From: Sinonovacula constricta
Lineage: Eukaryota; Mollusca; Bivalvia; Cardiida; Solecurtidae
DNA length: 64,000 nt
Assembly: GCA_007844125.1 (NCBI GenBank)
Contig: CM017563.1
Location: 24,800,394 to 24,864,393 of the forward strand
Direction: 5' to 3'
The notes below the pieces were generated by a model that was given only the letters and a program-made list of their open reading frames with translations, made no database searches and had not been told where the DNA came from. Shown one piece after another: positions 49,000-61,103 of the stretch. The translations under genes were made by a program, and so were the position numbers. Position 1 is the first letter of the stretch. Each line of letters starts with the position of its first letter.

Positions 49000-50129
49000 A
49001 TTTTGATAATCCCAACCAGTGATAAGTCTGTTTAGAAGTAGTCTTTTAAATTTATTATAAATTGTGGTTAAAGAAAGTGCTGCTTTATCAATTTTTAATA
49101 AAATTTTAAAATAAAATGCAAATAGGACCAACTACATGTATGACAGAGGTGCTTAATTCTTGAGTTTCTTTCTAACCAATAAAAATCAATGCTAAATAAT
49201 GGATTGAATTAAGCTGCTCTGCAAGTCTGACAGATATTTGATTATGGGACTCGTACATGTAAATCCATATGTAATTGTCAGTCTCATAGCAATGAACAAA
49301 CAAATAAATGTTGAAATAGACTCTACTCCACAACACTCTTAGAACTATCAATCATTGCTTGAAACATAGGTTAAGAAATGCCACACTAGGGGATTAAGTT
49401 TTGACAGTCTAGAAATGTTTGAAGTGACAATGTCAAGAAGTATTTATAGCGGTTAAAGGTTGTAAAGATTTAGCTTGCAAAGCATGGCATTTTTTCTGTC
49501 TTACATCAACAGTGTAGTACCTGATCAACCAGCTCCAAGCAGAGGCCATATCAGTGTATGTACTATTTGCTGCAAGAGTTTTTATTAATATCTCTGGGTA
49601 CCTTTAGGAACATGACTGAAATTTTTTATTCATTGTTTACAAAATGTAGCATGTTAAGTCTATTGCTAAGGACAATATTTTTGCTGACCTTGGATCTTGG
49701 GTTATATTGTTGTATTCATATTGGTATTTTAGAGGTTTGGGTTTTGCTTATTTCAGCCACTAGAAAGACGGTGCTGGGATTGAAATATGCTACACTACAA
49801 GCATGTTGATACAATTCATCACCTGAAACATGTTATGGCATGTTACACTAGTGACAGTGAAGACAGCAGTATCTGCCCCAAGAGGACGGTACCTCAGAAA
49901 AGCTGGATAATCTTTGGTGATAAAGCCAACAAGCACTTAGTGACTGAAGATCTTTGGGCAAGAGACTGTAAACTTTTTGCCCATAATCTATCTTGGTTAG
50001 AATTGTTATTTGGATCATTAACCCAACAAACACTAGCAATTGTTTGAACAATCTGTAATGCATGATGCCATGTATTTAAAGAACAAGGAACTGGTAGAAG
50101 GTGGTTATACTCTCAGAATTGTTTATTGA
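49000..50129. other. Probable intron 1, with two unassigned + frames
   Basis: Two neighbouring + frames (49558-49809, 86% hydrophobic-looking start YYLLQEFLLISL; 49787-50047 with SICPKRTVPQKSWIIFGDKA) stand out slightly from background. They show no family resemblance and no convincing splice sites, so no gene is called. Confidence 0.3.
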
Positions 50130-50418
50130 ATAGTTGGGTTCATTGTTTCACTAACGTTTTTTCTGTTATTTAGAGAAGTTATCCACTTGAAGCTGATATA
50201 GCACCACATTCACTATGTATAGCATGCCATAAACACCTAGCATGATACCACACCTAGTCATACCATCCTGACATCAGTCTGATTTGTCTTGAAGAATCCT
50301 TATATTTAATTGAGCATAAATAAGGAAGCTAAAAAAACTTCCATTTTTTACTATTTTGCTGTGTTGCAGTTGTCAAACTTTCAAGTTTAAGGCTGCATAC
50401 CTGTTATCAATAGAGTGC
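50130..50418 (-). mobile_element. SINE A, copy 7, old and diverged
   Basis: CCACTTGAAGCTGATATAGC, GTATAGCATGCCATAAACAC, CATGATACCACACC; the head is barely recognisable. Confidence 0.65.
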
Positions 50419-52203
50419 GAGATTGGGCTGAAAGGAGAAGATAATGGCTTCTCTGCATCATGCATAAAGTGACTGGTAAAAAACAATTGGATGATAAGGT
50501 GGTCCGTGTCTATACCGTCTTTTCTTTTTTCCAAAAAAAAAGAGAACTCTAACGGTTAATCGTTTATCTTTTCACAAAACAAAAACGAGTGGCGCTGCAA
50601 ATGTTTGGCCGAGCAAGGGAAGTAACTAGCATGACAAGATAAACAAGTTTTAATGGCGGACAGAAACAGTAGCAAATATTATCAACGCCAGTAAAGATGA
50701 ATTGCGCACACTTATTTCTGACCAAGTCTCGACAAAATTGTGGCCTGTATGGTATTCACAAGGTTGATTTTTTTTTCCATAATTTAGCCTGGCAGCATTG
50801 TTATTTTTCTTTGAATAGACAAAGGCACCCATTCCCAAGTGTCAACGGACCAGTTCCTCATCTTGACTTGACTCTTTAAAATAACAAAAATGTAAACGTT
50901 TAACCAAATTTTTAAATGAGTCTGTTCTTTTTAATGTTACCATTTCCATCTTCCCATACCAGTGTAGAGCAATTGTAAAGTGACACAATTGTCCATTTAG
51001 TCAAATTTAAGCATACAAAATAGCTCCCAATGGCCTCCTGAAGTTTCCCATTGTTATAAAATGAAATGATGTGAACAGATAAGCAGTATACAGGGGTAAT
51101 GGAAATGCTTAAGGGTTAGTCCTACACTTTCTAAACATGAGCAAAGCAGTATTTATTATTAGTAAAATGATAAAATCAATCTACAGTTGGTAATGGAATT
51201 TCACAATTTGAATGGTGTCTCCACCTCCTTTTTTTACTGTTTACAGGATTTCACTACACAAAAATTCACAATTTGCATTCTTTCAGCTTTATAAAGAAAT
51301 ATAATACCTTTTGTTTGTAAGGTAATCATGCAAAACAAGGCAACAATAATGTGGTTATGAGATAAAATGGTAGCCTTCTAAACATGTGCACACATTGGGA
51401 AACAAGTGCACATCATGCATGAAGTGAACACACTTTGAAATGGAGAACAGGAAGATCATATGACAGTTTTCAGCACAAATTTTCCATTATCTCACATAAT
51501 ATGACCTTTAAAAGCAATAAAATACTTTCATATTTTCCTTCAGGAATTAAAGTCAATCTCCACATCAGATGTCACGTGCCTTAGACACTGTGTAGCCAAA
51601 ACAGGACACAGGATCGAATAAATAAACTGGATAATAAAATTCTGTTTGTTTTTAAATGTTTGTGCATTCATGATCATTTCCTTTCAATCATACAGTCCAA
51701 GGAATGATTTTAAATTTATTCTTTAAAAAAATGACTTTTTCTTCACTTTATTGCATTCAAATTGTGTACAAGAGGTGTGTATCAGACAATTTTTTAGGTA
51801 AATAGGGGGCCGATTTCAGTCGTTAGTGAACCTGTCCCTTTAAAGTTTAGTTTATAAGTTTATAAAAAAAATGAAGTGCAACTAGGTTGAAGTAATTCAT
51901 TTTTAAACAATAGAGCAACTGGTTAAACTAGTCATGGCCTGAGCTGTGTGGCATTACAAGATATGCTTCGATAAACAATCTGATCACCTTAAGAGAATGG
52001 AAAACTTTATTGGGGGGGTCAATATTTAGCTCATGTTGCACAGAGATATTCATGAAGTCATGCCAGCATGTTAAACAGGGTACCTGAACATAATTCTTGT
52101 GTTACAACTTGAATTTAATACTTTCCTGGTTGAAAACTATCCAGTGAAAAGAGAGGCATTATTTATGGACAAGACATATGGATATGTCTTTCTGATTTAT
52201 TTT
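50419..52203. other. Probable intron 1, gene-free part
   Basis: No exon or repeat family recognised. Confidence 0.4.
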
Positions 52204-52667
52204 TAAATGACAGTTTGGACCAAAAATATTGTCATTAAACATCTTATTAAACTATTGTTAACTGAAGAGATTTCGCAAAATGCTGTTTACTGATGTCCTA
52301 CACCTGTCTAAAAAGTAAACCATAAAGCCACAATCGTAATTACCAACATGTTTTTCCTTTCTGAGCCAGGCTGCACAGTTATCTATTTTATACTAAGAAA
52401 ACCATGTGACCACTTATGTTTTAACTCAACAACATCATCCGCTGTGATGTTGATGTCTATTTTTAGCATGAATCCCAATCGTTCTTATTTATAGATTTGA
52501 AATAAATTTGAATTTTACTGCCCTAAAATTGGGATACAGTTGAAAATAGTCAAAGTTTAGACTAGAGTATGATTGTTTCTGCAGAAATTATGCACAAAAA
52601 CTATAAAACAGAGGTCAGGTATTGTTACATATATTATATATAGGCAAACTGTCCGATACCACCTTAA
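52204..52667 (-). mobile_element. MITE family M, copy 8
   Basis: ATGACAGTTTGGACCAAAAA ... GCAAACTGTCCGATACCACC/TTAA; interior CTGTTTACTGATGTCC and TGAGCCAGGCTGCACAG. Confidence 0.8.
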
Positions 52668-53233
52668 AACTGTCAGATACCACCTTAAGATACCTTCTTA
52701 CAACTGCCAGATACCACCTTAAGATACCTCCTTATAACTGTCAGATACCACCTTAAGATACCTCCTCACAACTGTCAGATACCACCTTAACACTATCAGA
52801 TACCACCTTAAGATACCTCCTTACAACTGTCAGATATCACCTTAAGATACCTCCTTACAACTGTCAGATACCACCTTAAAACTGTCAGATACCACCTTAA
52901 GATACCTCCTCACAACTGTCAGATACCACCTTAAAACTGTCAGATACCACCTTAAAACTGTCAGATACCACCTTAAGATACCTCCTTACAAATGTCAGAT
53001 ACCATGTTAAGATACCTCCTTACAACTGTCTGATACCACCTTAAAACTGTCAGATACCACCTTAAAACCTTCAGATACCACCTTAAGATACCGCCTTACA
53101 ACTGTCAGATACCACCTTAAGATACCTCCTTATAACTGTCAGATACCTCCCTAAAACTGTTAGATACCACCTTAAGGTACCACCTTAAAACTGTCAGATA
53201 CCACCTTAAAACTGTCAGATACCACCTTAAGGT
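52643..53233. repeat. Minisatellite made of MITE M terminal repeats
   Basis: Alternating AACTGTCAGATACCACCTTA (about 20 bases, the right terminus of family M) and AGATACCTCCTTAC (about 14 bases), roughly 20 copies of the first. Flanked by MITE copy 8 on the left and copy 9 on the right. Confidence 0.93.
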
Positions 53234-53517
53234 GGTATCTGAGAGTTTGTACCACATTTTTCTTTCTCAAACAACTATACTTATAAATGGTTGTTTCCAG
53301 AATTGTTGTTTGTTGCTGTGTTACATCTATGAGAAAGGTTGAGCCTAAAACACTACTCATTATTTAAATGTATCTCCTATCTGAGCCACACTGCACACTT
53401 AGCAATTTTTAACCATGTGACCACTTACTGTTGAGAACACATTATACCATCATCCAGGCAATCTGCTCTCATGTCAGTAGCTATTTTTGAGCAGAAGTCC
53501 CTATTATTTAGAGATCT
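53229..53517 (-). mobile_element. MITE family M, copy 9, cut by SINE C
   Basis: TTAAGGTGGTATCTGAGAGT at the left, interior TCTGAGCCACACTGCACAC, then SINE C copy 3 begins and the right terminus is missing. Confidence 0.75.
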
Positions 53518-53797
53518 GGAATGGGATATGGATTTGCCGACATTTTGTCGATACTGTGCAGCAACATTTCTATCATTATAGCACAGGGGTACTTATGAGG
53601 TGCCCAGGGAAGGAACCAGGCAGGTCAATTACACTGACACTGAAAAGTCAGGGGTAATGCTGTCCCCTTAGCCCCGAGCGTTAGGAGGGAAGCCACTACT
53701 ACCAACTTTAAAGTCTTTGGTTTGACCCAGCCTGGGTTTGAACCCGCGACCTCCCAATCTGCAAGCCGACACTCTACCAGTTGAACTATGATGGCTA
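53518..53797 (-). mobile_element. SINE C, copy 3
   Basis: On -: CATAGTTCAACTGGTAGAGT (box A), GCGGGTTTGAACCCAGGC (box B), and the shared body. Confidence 0.8.
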
Positions 53798-54534
53798 GTT
53801 ACAGTTAGAATGATTTGTACTATTTCACTCTTGAGGTAGTGTTTAAAGTCGACTTTATTGAAACAAAAGCATGAATTTATACAGAAAAAAGTTATGTCCA
53901 AAGGCCCCAAAATAGGGATATGGTTTTGTTTAATGTATTTGATACAGGTAATGGGTTGGATTATCCAACTTGGATATCACCTTTGAAAATGGTTTCTGAT
54001 GATAAGCCTATATAAAATACATATTTTTATATGTAAGAAACAAGTGCAAACCATTGTCTTTGTGAAAGTTTGGGCAATTGGAAATGACAACAGGTCATAG
54101 TTCTGGTCTAGCTTTTAGTTAAGACAATTCTATCATAACTTAAATGGCAAGATAGTGTGAGTGTTAACATAATCAATCTCACGTTTGATCATATTCTAAT
54201 CTTTTTTCAACTCAGTCAGGATTTCAGCTAAAAATTAACTTTGAATTCGACAAAAGAAATAAATATTTCTTAAAGCAGATGTTTGGGCCTGAATTATTAT
54301 TATTCAAAACTATTTACTTATAATTAGACAAACTAGAACAATATTGAAACTTAATCCATGTGTGTTGTGAAAATAGGGTTAAGTCGCTGGTTCTAAAAAT
54401 AGCTTTATAATGTATACTGCAACTGCAGAGATAGAATTCACCCTGCTGAAAACATGTTTATGGTATTTTATGGAAACTTCCACAGAAATCTGGGACATCA
54501 ACAAATCATATTAGAAGCATTTTACAAAACCAAT

Positions 54535-54665
54535 TTAGTAAACTACTCATTGTTTGCGAGTCATTTAACTAAAAGAGCAAACAGTTACCACCTTGGAACG
54601 ATCAGTCTGCAATATGGGCCGACTGGGGTGCTTAAACCGGTTTTACAGAGCTCTAACCTCGCACT
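54535..54665. repeat. Repeat family E, copy 3
   Basis: AGTCATTTAACTAAAAGAGC, GGGCCGACTGGGGTGCTTAA, TTTTACAGAGCTCTAACCTC. Confidence 0.6.
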
Positions 54666-55162
54666 TCCTGAAGGGTTTCTCAAATGCAAGTAAAAACTTT
54701 GTCAAAATGTTTGAGTTTATGAAATATTGCATAGCCTTGAAACTTGATCATGCATGTGGGGGTTAAACATACGGTCACTGGGTCAAAATATGGAGAAACA
54801 AGAAATGTCTTTAAAAAGACAAACGGCGTCGGATTAAAAAAAAACGAAAAACAAGAAATTTCTTTTAAAAGGCTATGCGGCGTTTGTGAAGCATTAACTT
54901 ACACATTTTTATCGTGTTTATGTTTCTATTGAATATAAATTTGTGAGAAGAATGGCATGAAAATGGTGTACATTTTTAAACTAGTCGCCCGCTCCATCTG
55001 CGCCTCATAATTCTCACGTAATAGGCACTTAAAGTTACGAAGTAGTTAGATCGTGCCGGAAGTGAACGGTCTGCTTTGCGGCATATGACAGAAATGATGT
55101 TTAAACAAATGTAGGATCAAGTGACATTTTATACACTATATACAATAATACTGTAGGAAATG
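54666..55162. other. Probable intron 1, gene-free part
   Basis: A slightly less AT-rich patch at 54985-55085 with several CpG steps; no exon recognised. Confidence 0.35.
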
Positions 55163-55524
55163 GGGTACATTGGTAAACTGGAAATTATCTCCTTTGTTTG
55201 TTAATATCCGAGGTATTCCAAAGAGGAGGTAGGTCCTTTACAGTCGGAATTCTTGGACTTTATCGCCCGTTCTTTTGTAGATTATGCAGTTACAAACGGT
55301 GAAATTTCTTTTGCACCAATATAAGCTTAAAATCCATTTAAATACTTATAGAGATTTGTTATTTAAAAAAGAAAATGGAAGTGTTTGTTGATGATGGTTA
55401 ACTTGAAGTCAAAGAAGTCAACATACACTCCAAAAAGAACAAGCATAAAAACCGAGTAAAACAAATATAAGGACCTACTTGCATTTAGGGGTTATTCAGG
55501 GGAGACTATTCATTAATGTCACTC
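55163..55524 (-). repeat. Repeat family D, copy 4 (reverse orientation)
   Basis: GGGTACATTGGTAAACTGGA ... GGGGAGACTATTCATTAATG. Confidence 0.75.
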
Positions 55525-56521
55525 ATTGATATAGACTTGTTTATGACTTAAATACCTGTATAAATAACTATATATCGCCACCCCGAGGACGTTTATTAGA
55601 AACACTACGGTATATGATGCTATTAGGAATTTCTACTAATGGGAATCGCTCTGATATTCATTCAGGCTAGCCTTGAGTCAGCATTTGTAAGTAGGTCAAA
55701 AGTGAGGTTAGACAGCTACGCCGAAAAAACATTGTGAACAGATCTTTACAAATCTTGGTCAGAATGTTTGGGTTTATGAAACAAAATGTTATTTCTGGCT
55801 TAAAGTGCTGGATACCGCCTATAACTGATTGCCCCAAATCTTGTTGCAAATAAAAGGGGCTCTTATCAGTAAATGTAACTGCTCTTGTAGCTGCATAGTC
55901 TCCCCCTATAGGTCTGATACAAACTGTAAACACAGAAACATGAACAAAGCACCATTTAAGCAATAACATCATTTAAAAGCACAGATGAGTTGATATCCGT
56001 GGTTTTATTTCTCCACTGCAAGTAAACTCAGTGTTTGATCTGGGTTCTATCTGTTTGCATAAGTGTCAATACATTTTTAATACCTAGTGATAACAATGTA
56101 ATGTGTACCAGTCAAACATAAGAGAGCAGATACAATTATCTTCAATCACACAGATGGCTCGCTAAGATCTTAGACAGTTTATAGTCTGTTGTTTACATTG
56201 ACCACTTTAAGACGATAAGGATGTACACTTTGTTGCCTTTATTGTCCAATCGATGGATCCCTATAGCTTGCTAATTGTTCTCTGTAGGTAAACTAAGTGG
56301 GTGGCGACTTTACAACATACAATTTCAAAGTACTTTAAACTTGCTGCTAAAAACACTACAAATCGTACTCAGAGGTATTCTGAGGCGACTAAATTGAACT
56401 TCAGAAAAGGTCCTGTTATGTTAGTATAAGCAATTGTCAGAGAAGCACATAGTTATGTCTGTGCTATTGTTACTGTACTTGGTAAGAGTGCTAACACTTA
56501 GCTGGGTAAGTACAAATTTAC
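55525..56521. other. Probable intron 1, gene-free part
   Basis: Contains only a possible MITE M end fragment near 55800 (GTGCTGGATACCGCCTA). Confidence 0.35.
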
Positions 56522-56772
56522 CAGCAGGCGTGCCAGTGGCATAATGGTAGAGTCGCCAATTTGTAACTCCTCTGACAGTTTTGCCTCTCCCAGTGGGTTC
56601 GAGTCCCGTTTGAGGCAAAGGACTTAATATGAGATGGTAATCCAGCTGACTTTGGGTGTGCCAGTGGTTCTACCCAGACATTTGTCTGAGGTCTTCCTCC
56701 ATCAGAAAGCTGGATGTTGCTATAATGATCATAGTTGGTCAATAAATCTACTTCAAAAAAAAACAAAACACA
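56522..56772 (+). mobile_element. SINE B, copy 6, the only one on the + strand
   Basis: CAGTGGCATAATGGTAGAGT (box A), GTGGGTTCGAGTCCCG (box B), then body with ACATTTGTCTGAGGTC, GCTATAATGATCATAGTTGG, and an A-rich tail AAAAAAAAACAAAACAC. Confidence 0.88.
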
Positions 56773-56854
56773 AACAGATTTACCAGATTTAAACAAAAGT
56801 GGGGCAGACCCAGATCAGCCAGTTCATGTTGAGAACTCTCTGCTCACAATCTAC

Positions 56855-57286
56855 ACATTTTGCTTATAAGTATCTAGCAATACATGTACATTTTGCTTAT
56901 AAGTATCTAGCAATACATGTACATTTTGCTTATAAGTATCTAGCAATACATGTACATTTTGCTTTTAAGTATCTAGCAATACATGGACATTTTGCTTATA
57001 AGTATCTAGCAATACATGTACATTTTGCTTATAAGTATCTAGCAATACATGGACATTTTGCTTATAAGTATCTAGCAATACATGTACATTTTGCTTATAA
57101 GTATCTAGCAATACATGTACATTTTGCTTATAAGTATCTAGCAATACATGTACATTTTGCTTATAAGTATCTAGCAATACATGTACATTTTGCTTATAAG
57201 TATCTAGCAATACATGTACATTTTGCTTATAAGTATCTAGCAATACATGTACATTTTGCTTATAAGTATCTAGCAATACATGTACA
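56855..57286. repeat. 33-bp minisatellite, 13 copies
   Basis: Unit ACATTTTGCTTATAAGTATC+TAGCAATACATGT. Highly uniform (only TTTTAAG and ATGGAC variants), hence young. The 11-codon period opens frames on both strands (HFAYKYLAIHV on +). Confidence 0.97.
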
Positions 57287-57765
57287 TCTTATTACCCGTG
57301 TATGATGTTGTAATGAAATAGCTAAGAATAATGGGATTATCAAGTTTTACTACAAATGTTCATTCAAATTAAATTCTGATTCAGATGTTGTAGAAAATGA
57401 TTGAACATGTTGTCGTAAAACATAAAATTTACAAAACAATGCCCGACTGAACCTCTTTTTGTAAACAACAGTACTGGCCCAAAATTAGAAAAACATGATC
57501 ATTGCTTTTTTCAGTGAGTTTGACTGATCTTTATCAAACATTTTACAGCATTTATCTCTACATATTTATTATCTGATATCCAATAATATTGCCGATATTT
57601 CTACTTTTGGTACAATACAAAACAAGTTAAAATTAAAAGTTTTTTTTTTTACAGGAAAGTTGTTTTAGACAAAAAAGCAAAGGGCCACATTAATGTAGCA
57701 TGAAAGGGACTTTGTTCAAACTCTGCATGGTAAGTGCACCTCACTTGATACAATTATTGGGGTTT

Positions 57766-58239
57766 AAATGTGGTATCCAACAGTTTGCCTATCTCTATAT
57801 ATGTAACACTATCTCACCTCTGTTTGGGATACTCGCACATAATTTCTGCAGAAAAAAAACATACTTTAACCTAAGCTTTAACAATTATCAACAGTATCTC
57901 CATTGTAGGGTAGTAAAACTCGATAATTTACACTTAAAATGTACATTCTTTTTAAATCTGTAAATAAGAACGTTTGGGATTCCTGCTAAAAATAGACATC
58001 GTTGTCACAGCCGATGATGTGGATGAACTATAACATATGCAGACACATGGTTTTCTTAGTTTACATCGAGGCTCAGATAGGAAATGCATTTTGTAATGAA
58101 GATTGTGGCATGATGGTTCAATTTTCAGACAGGTGTAGGGCATCAATCAACAGTATTTTACAAGATCTGTTCAGGTAACAATGGTTTAAGATGTTTAATG
58201 AAAATATTTTTGGTCCCCACTGTTGGGTACCACCTTTAA
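57766..58239 (+). mobile_element. MITE family M, copy 10
   Basis: TTTAAATGTGGTATCCAACA ... CACTGTTGGGTACCACCTTT; about 470 bases. Confidence 0.8.
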
Positions 58240-58379
58240 ACCAAGTTAGAATTGTTGTTTTGAACTTTGTAGATTAATCGAGTCTTTTCAAGCATTCCTT
58301 TTTGAAAACTAATGTTGTAATAATATTTGTAGTGGTTGTGGTGGTAGGTGTAAGGACAATGGAGAAATTCTGAAGAAAT

Positions 58380-58830
58380 TGTGATAATCCAGACTGAGAT
58401 GACTATAGAGGTGGTGAAAGTTACATTAATAGTGACTGCAGCGGTGATGATATTAATGTTAATGATGATGAAACTGATAACAGGGATGATGATATTGGTT
58501 ACAAGTGATGAGGATGATGACATCATGATGATGACAGTGTCATTAGATACCAAATGATGAACAAGAGATTTTTTATTTTAATGATAATGATGGTGATGAA
58601 GATAATGATGAGGGCAATACCATTGAATACAATTGATATTGATGAAAAATTTGTATTTTTATTTCGATGATGATTATAATGATGATGATAAAAATCATGC
58701 ACAGGCAATGGTGATAATATTAGATACCAGTGTGTTATGAACAACTTAATTTTTATCATAATGATAGTACCAATGATGATCATAAAAGTGCATGATGAGA
58801 ACAATGGTGATAAAGTATAGATAATAAAGA
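58380..58830. repeat. Imperfect GAT-rich triplet region
   Basis: Many GATGAT and AATGATGATG runs separated by unrelated bases, including a repeated pattern CAATGGTGATAA. Opens long - frames rich in Ile/Ser/Thr (IIIxI), not considered genes. Confidence 0.7.
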
Positions 58831-60090
58831 TTAACAAGACTTATGAATAGTGACGAGAAGAAGTACCCAGAATGAAGAATAATTAAGTCAATGACAACAC
58901 TGAAGGCTGGTGAGCCTAACAGTAAACTGCTTAGACAGCTTGTCGATTTAAAACATAAAGCACACAATTTATGTCACATGTTATTCAATAGTTGTGACCT
59001 TGAGCACATTATGTCTCTATACAGCCAAACAAGTAGGCTGTCATGCACAATGCAGTTTAAGACAACAGTCTCGTATGTATTGAATTTTACCGGACCAATC
59101 CGGACTCGCCTGCCATAGTTTTATGTCGTAACAGCATGATTCAGGTAGCAGGCGGGGTCTGATATAAGACGTCACTATGGCAGAAAGGAAACACACCGCC
59201 AGGTGGAAGACATGATTGGTAAAAACAAGGGGAAAATTCCACTGTGATAATCTTTTAACATTGAGCATGCTTTGTAGCTTTTATTGCTTAAAGCAGAGAA
59301 TAAAAAAAAATTGCATTAAGTACATGAATGCACTGGACGGCCACTAGAATATATAACATTATTTTAAAAACATTTCTTTGTTAATCCTGAAAAAGACTTA
59401 TGAATCAGCAAAGAAAGAGACAGGTACGGTCAGGGTTTCCAAAATAAATGTTTTTCCTAGAGGCCTAATAGACTAAACTAAATATATCTGATGCAGTCTG
59501 TAAAATATTCAGTGGTAAAAGAGTAAATCTACACAATACACAGAGCAACTAATTATTTATCAATTAATCATTTTGTTTTAAAAGACACAATAAAATTTAC
59601 TTAACCTAAATTTTACAACCTTAAATTGTTTTTATAAAGAAAACTTGGTTCCTATTGCAAATTTTGGCAATAATCTATGCAATACTGTTCTTATAGTGCT
59701 TAAGTGCTGAGCAGGCACGTTTCAGCTATTACGCACTTTATGCATGTGCGTAACCTCTGTTCGAAAAATCTAAAAAGTTTCAAAAAACACAAAGAAAGTC
59801 GATGCCCAACCCGGGTTAGGAATGATATATTTTATTTTCGTAGTTTCATATATAAAATCCTATTACCACACCAATCAAGTTGAAAAGGTTTAAAATGATT
59901 AAACTTACTCCAGGATTTTAGTCGTTCATATTTAGCGTTAAGTTCCTCGCATGTCCGCATTTTACCTGTTATTCATTAGAAAAGAACCGAATATATTCAA
60001 AAATATTACTACAAAGGTTATTTCTCTTGTAATTGTGCGTAACTTCAAAAACGGCCCAGATACGCGCCTGGTGCTGAGGTCTTTATTAAT
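58831..60090. other. Probable intron 1, gene-free part
   Basis: No exon or repeat family recognised. Confidence 0.35.
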
Positions 60091-60512
60091 GAGGTTAATT
60101 GTTTGTTTATTGGGTTTATCGTCCCACCAACAGTATTTAAGTTATCTGGAGACGGTGAGGTTAATTGGTGAAATGGAAATCGTCTCCTGTGTTAGATAAT
60201 ATCCAAGGCAGTCCAAATAGTAGGTAGGTCCTTTTAGTTGGAATTCTCAAACTTGATCGTTTGTTCTTTTGCAGATGGTGCCATTACAGTGAAATCTCTT
60301 ACGTTTGCATAAATTTAAGCTTTAGATCCATTGAAATACTTTTATGGATATGTTATTTAAACAAGAAAATAGATGTGTCTGTTGATGATGGTTTATCTTG
60401 GTATCGCAAGAACAGTATTCAAGACAACATACATGCCAAAGGGTATAAGGATAAAAACCAAGTAATCCAAATTAAAGGACCAACTTGCATTAATGGGTTA
60501 TTCAGTTGAGAT
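60091..60512 (-). repeat. Repeat family D, copy 5, carrying a SINE A stub
   Basis: GGTGAAATGGAAATCGTCTC ... TTAATGGGTTATTCAGTTGA in reverse orientation. Confidence 0.7.
60102..60156 (-). mobile_element. SINE A, copy 8, 55-base 5'-truncated stub
   Basis: TTTATTGGGTTTATCGTCCC, ACCAACAGTATTTAAG, TTATCTGGAGACGGT: only the 3' end of SINE A. GAGGTTAATTG at 60091-60101 and 60157-60167 is a perfect duplication. Confidence 0.9.
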
Positions 60513-60618
60513 TACAAACTGAGTTCCCTCATTGGGGTGTAGCAAATGATTCTCATAGTACATTTTACTTTTTATTTATACTTTTTCCTTTAAATGCTAT
60601 GTTGAGAAACCTCATGTA

Positions 60619-61103
60619 AAGGTGGTATCTGACATTTTGCCTAAATCAAATTCATGTAACAATACCTTACCACTGCTTTGGAGAATTAGAGCATAAACTC
60701 ATTCTTCAATTTCAGTAAAGATGGTTTTGAACACTGTCTACATTGTTAGACAGTAAAAATCGCAATAAAAATACTCTAAAAGTTCAATCATTCCAGATCT
60801 AAAAATAAACAATAGTGGTCACTGCTAAAAATAGATACTGACATTAGAGCTGATTACATGGATGACGACATAACCAAATCTCAAAGTGAGTTGTCACATG
60901 ATTTTCATAGTTAAAAATAGCCATCCCTGCAGTGTGGCTAAGATAGGAAATACGTGTTTGCAATGCGGAATGGGGATTTGTTTTATTGTTTACACTGATC
61001 TTGGGCATCAATGAGCAGCTTTTTGCAAGATCTTTTCATGTAACTTATTTAGTTATTTGAGAAAAAAAAATGTTGGGGTCCAAACTGTCGGATACCACAT
61101 TTA
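60619..61103 (+). mobile_element. MITE family M, copy 11
   Basis: GTAAAGGTGGTATCTGACAT ... CTGTCGGATACCACATTTAA; full length. Confidence 0.82.

Noticed and set aside
55160..55525. Separate repeat family on the - strand
   Set aside because: It is the reverse complement of repeat D.
56799..57305. 168-codon + frame and 103-codon - frame with YKYLAIHVHFA / LLDTYKQNVHV repeats
   Set aside because: By-product of the uniform 33-bp minisatellite.
58236..58967. Ile/Ser-rich - frames
   Set aside because: By-product of GAT-triplet-rich sequence.
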